Below are positions 6,031 through 11,017 of a stretch of DNA of 11,017 bases, piece after piece (the stretch's first letter is position 1; each line of letters opens with the position of its first letter). Made by a program: the position numbers and the translations under genes. The DNA is from Chromera velia (Eukaryota; Sar; Chromeraceae): positions 1 to 11,017 of the forward strand of contig JAHBMJ010003416.1 of assembly GCA_018398765.1 (NCBI GenBank), read 5' to 3'. The notes under the pieces were generated by a model. The model saw only the letters and a program-made list of their open reading frames with translations, did not search any database and was not told the origin of the DNA.

Positions 6031-8534
6031 TTGAGTCTGTGGACTTTACAATCATGTGAGAATGAGGGGAGAAGTGGGAGCAGCAGAGCGAACGTGGTTA
6101 CCTTAAGACAGACAGTTGAGAGGCAGGCCCACAGATGTCAGCGATTGCACAAGAGGAAAAGAAAGGCGTACGAAAAGCTCTGTGCAGAAAAGGTTGCACT
6201 CAAGTTGTCCTCTAACCCTTTAAAGGTCTGGTCATTGAGAAGAAAGCTTCAAAGAAGCAAGGAAGAGAAAGCCCCTCCTGGTTCCCAACCTTCAGTAAAG
6301 GACTTTTCTTGCCACTGGGCTTTCATCTTCGCTGATTCTTCCTCTAGCAGGGAATCCGTACAAGAAAGTGCTCCCCTTTTCCCTCTTTCATAGCCAGCCC
6401 CGCCCGTTTTTAACTCTTCTTTGCACCCTGGCGTCTTTTTGCAACTGCATACCCACTCTTATCAGGTTCCCTCTGACATTCACTCTCCCCCCTTGCCCCC
6501 ACCAATCCTTCCATCTCGCCCTTATTTTTGTATAGAAGAAATAAGGAAAGTCCTCCGGTCTACAAAGGAGGAAAAGGCTGCAGGGTTGTCCAGACTTGCC
6601 CTTAACCACCTCTCCCTCTGCTTTCAATATTCGCCTCTTTCTTATGCTTTATCATTTATCCATTTGAACTTAATTGAATAGAATCTAATTAAAATCTGTT
6701 CGGTTCCAAAGGGGCCTCTTTCCCCCGACCCTGATGAATGGCGTCCGATTCATGTTGTCTCACTCTTACTAAAACTCTTTTTTTCACTCCTCTCTGCCCG
6801 TCTTACATTGCAAGTGAAGATTAACCATAGGCAGTTGGGTTTTTAGTAAGGGGTAAGAACAAGAGAAGCCATTGAAGCACTTACCGCGCTGATGCAAAAG
6901 GCAAAGAAACGAAAGAAGCCCTTGTTAGCATGCTTTGTAGACTTCAGCAAAGCCTTTGACTCCCTCCCCAATTAATTAGCTTTTTCATGGGGCGGACGTT
7001 TTTGTTTGAAGTTTTGTTGAAGCAAGGAGTGAGTACAGTTGATGTCAAAATGATTTGGGCAATGTATATAAATATGTACGGAAGCATCACTGGCAGCCCT
7101 TTTATATTCAAAGAAGAGAAAAGGGTGAAATTAACACAGAGATCCTCTTTCCCCTCTTCTCTTCTTGATTTTTATCAATGATCTGCATGAAAGAGTGAAG
7201 GCTTCCGGTTGTGCAGAGGTTCTGCTCAGTGGGGTTGAGTGCGATAGCCTTGGTTATGCCGATGACCTTGTCCTCATTGCTGAGAGCGTGCATGACCTAC
7301 AGGTCAGCTTGAATGAATTGAATTCTTTCTGTGAGAGAGAGGGCTCACTGTTAATTTAAAAAAGACGAAAATCATGTGCCTGCCCGACTCTTACCCTGCA
7401 ATTGAAGGCAGACTTATGTTTGGGGGAAAAAAAGTTGAGAGAGTGGGGTCGTATAAGTATTTGGGTGTTCTTTTGTTCGAAGAGGGAGACTTAAGGGAGG
7501 TAATAGAAGAAAGGCTTAGCATAGCGAGTAGACGGATGGGTCATGCAAAGAGCGTGGCACTCTCTTTAGGTCGCCTGCCCCCCGCAGCAAAAATTTTGTG
7601 TTTATGCGCTTTTTGGTTGCCTGTTGCTCTATACGCATTTGACTGTCTGTCTGTCTGCAAGTCAGACATGGATACATTAGATGCCCTTCAATTGCGCTTT
7701 GTCCGTTGGGCTTTGAATCTGTCTTTCTCCTCTTTCCGTATACCTACTCTGTGTACTGTCGGTCTACTTCCTGCACGTGTGCACGTGTCGATGAGACTTG
7801 CTGAGTATTTGACTAACTTAAAACATATTGACCTTAAGATGCTTGCGGGTGCCTGGTCGGCTTTAATGAATAGTGATTGTCCTTCCTCTATGATGCATGC
7901 ATAAAAATTGATTGGGTCGACCGGATTGGAAGAATATGTGACTGTCAATCCAACCATCAGAAGAAGGAAGAAAGCCACCAAGGTTGGCCGTCTTCTTCTC
8001 TTAAGAGCAGTGATCAACCGGGAAGTTGATGAATGGATTGATGCTTATTTAGAAAGGGCCACTTCACGGGGGGCGGTTTTGCAGTTTGGCAGAGGCGTCA
8101 GACCGAATGTGACACTGTTCTAAACGTCTTATCTTACTGCCCAACGTTCGTCTCTCCTCTTCCTTTCCTCTACTTTTCCCTGATCCCCTTCGTCCCCCCG
8201 TTTCGTTTCCCTCCCTCGCGCTGCGATCTGGTCCTCAGGCCCTTTTTCAGCCTTGCTGTATATGTTGCTCAGTGGTTGCCTCCATACAGTGTCACCTTAC
8301 AGAGGGCTGGAAGATGCGGTTTGCCCTGCATACACTGTCAGGGGCAAAGCAGACGATCTGCTGCACCGACTGACTGAATGCATAGAAACAAGAGCAGATC
8401 AAGAGGCTTTAAATGCAATTATAACCAAGATTGAAGCCAAATTAGACAGGGCCCAAGAAAGGGAGAGAAAGTGGTTGCTATCGAAAGACTCCACCCCTCT
8501 AAAACATGCAACGCAAAGCAAATTGTTGGCATGA
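6031..8534 (+). pseudogene. Decayed LINE-like (non-LTR) retrotransposon, reverse transcriptase ORF
   Basis: Conceptual coding can be followed from 6031 to 8534 across frame changes near 6975-6987, 7100-7123 and 7340. In-frame stops lie at 6391, 6679, 6844, 6847, 6973, 7902, 8121 and 8181. Recognisable parts, in order: a linker with a basic Arg/Lys segment; EEIRKVLRSTKEEKAAG (6532-6582), the usual lead-in to the RT domain; DEWRPIHVV (6733-6759); FVDFSKAFDS (6934-6963), carrying a catalytic Asp; DPLSPLLFLIFINDL (7144-7188); YADDLVLI (7255-7278), the catalytic YADD box; LTVNLKKTKIM; YKYLGVLL (7452-7475); and a C-terminal segment with HRLTEC (8363-8380) like the terminal Cys/His region of such elements. 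I see no endonuclease domain upstream, so the copy is probably 5'-truncated. It is inactive as it stands. The clade was not determined. Confidence 0.85.
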
Positions 8535-8672
8535 ATGAAGGTCATCCTGGCACTCAGACACTCACCCATACCGGCCTTGCGACTCTTGCGAAACATCTGT
8601 CTGCCCCCTCCATCATAAGGCCTGCGATTCGATGTATGTGATAGTTACTTACCCCTCTAAGTTAAAAAAAAA
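6031..8672 (+). mobile_element. LINE-like element copy with possible A-rich 3' end
   Basis: The element's coding relic ends at 8534. A run of nine A at 8664-8672 is the best candidate for a LINE poly(A) tail and would mark the 3' boundary. No target-site duplication could be found by eye between the sequence after 8672 and that before 6031, so both boundaries are approximate. The element lies in the same orientation as the gene to its left. Confidence 0.4.
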
Positions 8673-9944
8673 GACTTCCCGTCTCACCTTTTGAATATTC
8701 TTTTTCCATCAGATTCTCCCAAGTACATCTCCCATCCCTCCTCTCCATTGGTCTTCCTGTCTGCCTCCACTGCCTGAGAGTCTCCATTACAGTCATCGCA
8801 CTCCTCCCACAGAAGGGAAACAACATTAGCGATTGAGAAAACATCTCCTAGATGTAGAGTGTTTAGAGTTATGAAAATGAAGCCCCCTCCCGTTGTATGA
8901 TGTAGGTCTGGCAAAGGGGCAATAAAGCATTGTTTTAGACTCATGCATTGCATAATGGCCTATAGACCGATTAATAATAATAATAATATAACTTTTGAAA
9001 CACATCATCACCATCATCATCATTCACCATCGCTATGGTCGGCCCATAAATGAGTGTCTAACGTTCGGCTGGTTCGATACGCAGCTGGACACACACTGCT
9101 AGGGCAGTCCTCTCCCACGAAAGAAGATAACACAGGCAAGAACGGCTTTTCCGTGACGGCCACTCACTGAATTCCCGCGGCAAGGCAGAGTGGTCTTACA
9201 TCCTCACACAGAACGCGTGGCTCTGTCCTCTTTCTACAAAAATCTAGCTTAATCAGAAGAAAGAAGAGCTAGAAAACCTTCATTCTGATAGGTTAGGTTA
9301 GGTTGCGCCCTTTTACCTTCATATCTTATCCTAAAGCTCTTTCTAGCCTGCCTGTTTTGAGGCAGACGGTGGTAGAATGACGGAGACGGCTGAAGAGACG
9401 GGCAAAAACGGTAGCCTGGCTTGGCTTTGTCTCCATCCCGCGAACCACTTCCCAAAAAAGAAGAAAACCTTATCCGTCTAACCCCGTTGCCAGTGTTTCA
9501 CACTCAGCACGCGTGCGTGCCAACTGCTTATACTGTCCAACTGCAGGTTGGTGAGGAACCCTTAAGAACTCAGTCTGGCGTCTATTCCCCGGGCAGGTTT
9601 GCTGAACTGCTAAAAACTGTTTCCCGTCTCCTTCTCCATCTTTCTCCATCTTCCTCCTCAAATACAAGCACTCTCTTCCTTCTAGCTAAAAAGTTTCAGA
9701 ACGGCATCGTGTAGAAGTAAGACTTGTTTCCCCATCGAACGACGGATACCAATTGTCGAGTTAAACTGGTTGTTCCACGAGTAAGGAGGCAAACTGTCTC
9801 TCATGGTTGCTCTCAGGCCGTCTCCTCAGGGATCGACGGGAGTCAATGTAAAGCCGAGTCAATCTGTGGCAAGAAAACGCATCGTTGAGGGCTCTACGCA
9901 ACTTGAGTTGGTGGAGACGGCTGACACGCTTGCTGTTATTCAAA
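8535..9944. other. Spacer without a supported gene
   Basis: Only short open frames are present, with no recognisable domains. It contains an AAT trinucleotide run (8972-8990), a CAT/ATC run (9002-9031), three TAGGT units at 9289-9303 and an exact 12-base repeat (ggagacggctga) at 9382 and 9913. A stretch on the - strand at 8688-8803 has splice-like ends (see findings). The region may be ageing transposon sequence or intergenic DNA. Confidence 0.5.
8972..9031. repeat. (AAT)n and (CAT)n trinucleotide runs
   Basis: A run of AAT units near 8972-8990 is followed after a short gap by CATCATCACCATCATCATCAT near 9002-9025. They are short and imperfect. No coding use is evident. Confidence 0.6.
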
Positions 9945-10256
9945 GTCCTTACTTTTTTAGAACCATACTTTAAATTTTTTTTGACATATATTGAAAAATA
10001 TGTTTAAAGGCTAAACAATCCTAAACAACACATCAATGTATTCAAGCCTTTTATTCTTAAAGTTTTAAAATCCAAAAAGTGTTAAAGTCTAAAGTCTGCG
10101 ATCATACTTTATTATAAAAATCATTTTATAGATCACACCTAGTATTATTTAAAAAGTCTATCTACTGCATTCATGTCTTTTTTCTAATTAAATCTGGTAA
10201 AAAATGACTGTTTGCTAAATTGTTTGAATACTAATGCATCCAAGGATGCATTAGAA
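9945..10256. other. AT-rich block bordering the copia LTR
   Basis: About 310 bases are strongly AT-rich, in sharp contrast to flanking DNA, with no open frame. The block ends exactly where the candidate LTR begins. It includes the spaced motif shared with 5995-6027 and the inverted repeat at 10231-10254. It might be an old transposon body, an intergenic AT island or the pre-insertion target. Confidence 0.5.
10231..10254. repeat. Perfect 11-bp inverted repeat with 2-base loop
   Basis: The arms ctaatgcatcc and ggatgcattag are exact reverse complements around AA. The hairpin sits two bases from the candidate LTR edge at 10257. A loop this short makes a cruciform or long-stem structure more likely than an RNA terminator. 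Confidence 0.8.
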
Positions 10257-10512
10257 TAATTGTTAGTGATGAAAACTATAAGGAATTCACGTGTCAGTAC
10301 AGAGTTCGGGGAGGAGAGGATGAGCGAATGCGCCTCTCCTTGAATAAGTCAATGTGGATCGATCAGTTTCTCCTACACGGTGCATGCACAGTTTGTGGTG
10401 ATGCAGATTTGCATACATAGCTTGTAGCGCGCTGAGCCCAGGCCGAAGTCCCTGGGACCGCGGCTGTGAAAGGCCGGCATTAATCGACCCCAGACGCAAT
10501 CTCCAACAATCA
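10257..10512 (-). repeat. Candidate 3' LTR of a Ty1/copia element
   Basis: On the - strand the LTR begins TGATTGTTGGAGATTG immediately after a G-rich polypurine tract (cgagtcaggggg, 10524-10513). This is the usual junction between element body and 3' LTR. The far end reads CTAACAATTA, which matches the reverse complement of the start (CCAACAATCA) at 8 of 10 positions and gives a 256-bp LTR. The expected terminal CA has become TA. The partner 5' LTR would be off the right edge, so the boundary cannot be confirmed here. Confidence 0.55.
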
Positions 10513-11017
10513 CCCCCTGACTCGAACATTCACAGGAGAGTTACCTCTTTTCTTAGCTTTTGTGAAATCTACCATTCCTCTCTTCACATGCCCTTCCTTC
10601 TTCGCTTCAATCTGAGGCGCTTGACTCCCTCTCTCCTTTTCCAACTTGTACTTTGTGTGTCTGTCTGCCCGCTGCCGATCAGTAGAAACCCAAAGCACCT
10701 ACGCCTTCAACGCTCTCAGCTCCTGCTGTACATATTTCAACAATCTATCCATCCGAGGCTCTCGCTTCGAATATCCACTCTCCAATTACTCCATGAGAGG
10801 AGCGCTGTCTGTATAAATCTCTACCTCCAGCGGCTTCATCCACAACGCCTCTGCAAGACGCTTCCATTGAAAAGATTGTTTCACACCATCTACAAGCGCA
10901 CAGAGCTCTGCAGAGGTCGAAGAAATCAGCTTCCTTTTGATTCGTTTGCTCTTCCATGCCACCAGATTCGTTCTTCTCATTCTCTCAATCTTTTCCTTCT
11001 TGTCAACCAAGTAAGCC
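10510..11017 (-). pseudogene. Ty1/copia pol polyprotein, 3' end with RNase H domain (partial, broken)
   Basis: The frame enters from the right edge and runs leftward. It reads NLVAWKSKRIKRKLISSTSAEL (about 10977-10912), in which the Glu of SAEL is a catalytic residue of copia-type RNase H. Then comes EALWMKPLEVEIYTDSAPL (about 10844-10790), which has the catalytic Asp of YTDS. The frame continues through RMDRLLKYVQQELRAL and the terminal WVSTDRQRADRHTK, the usual end signature of copia RNase H (WV-T--QRAD-LTK). Two in-frame stops interrupt it: TAA at 10786-10788 and TAG at 10699-10701. The final TGA (10510-10512) overlaps the first bases of the LTR. The protease, integrase and RT portions would lie to the right, outside the window. 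The copy is probably dead as written. Confidence 0.8.
10513..10524 (-). other. Polypurine tract of the copia element
   Basis: On the - strand the bases cgagtcaggggg end directly at the TG that opens the candidate LTR. In LTR retrotransposons such a G-rich tract primes plus-strand DNA synthesis. It lies inside the last codons of the pol frame. Confidence 0.55.

Noticed and set aside
9065-9090. ggttcgata as a tRNA or SINE B-box
   Set aside because: No acceptor, D-arm or anticodon-arm pairing could be built around it, and no convincing A-box lies at the right distance.
9289-9303. Three TAGGT (TTAGG-type) units as an interstitial telomere
   Set aside because: Only three copies, no degenerate flanking array, and the unit need not be this organism's telomere repeat.
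9421-9714. 97-codon plus-strand open frame in the spacer
   Set aside because: No domain, no convincing start context or splice signals, and overlapping minus-strand frames of similar length; length alone is not enough.
9761-9943. Arg/Leu-rich minus-strand frame next to the AT-rich block
   Set aside because: It is short, of low-complexity composition and has no family resemblance that I can defend.

Overview
The window looks like nuclear DNA of a unicellular eukaryote. It has spliced genes with GT-AG introns, introns full of (TG)n and (CCTG)n microsatellites, and two kinds of retrotransposon remnant. The intron style, the multi-pass membrane protein with a very long charged tail, and the Ty1/copia and LINE-type relics together suggest a chromerid-like or other alveolate alga (Chromera velia-like). 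That assignment is an inference from style, not a demonstrated match. I see nothing bacterial and no operon.

Positions 1-5847 (+ strand) appear to hold one large multi-exon gene that enters from the left edge. My best model is: exons 604-1290, 1593-1886 and 2303 to about 3994, then coding in the same frame up to 4288, then 4433-4652 and 4862-5847 (stop TAA). The first two internal junctions fall exactly between codons and have clear donors and acceptors. The product has a six-segment membrane core of a type known from the C-termini of large protist surface proteins. A basic, then glycine/glutamate-rich, then serine/arginine/acidic cytoplasmic tail follows. The weak points are an in-frame TGA at 3995-3997 with good coding in the same frame on both sides, and the last splice junction (4652 to 4862).

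Positions 5848-6030 are an AT-rich spacer with a possible poly(A) signal. Positions 6031-8534 are a decayed, 5'-truncated LINE-like (non-LTR) retrotransposon on the + strand. Reverse transcriptase motifs, including YADD, can be followed across three frame changes and several stops. Positions 8535-9944 have no gene I can support. Positions 9945-10256 are a second AT-rich block that shares a short spaced motif with the first and carries a perfect 11-bp inverted repeat.

Positions 10257-11017 (- strand) are the 3' end of a Ty1/copia element. They hold the end of the RNase H domain, broken by two stops, then a polypurine tract, then a candidate 256-bp 3' LTR. The rest of that element lies beyond the right edge.

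No defence system, CRISPR array or other obviously new multi-gene system is visible. The points most worth checking are the gene model around the TGA, the one-sided microsatellites inside the introns, and the repeat pair at the edges of the transposon relics.
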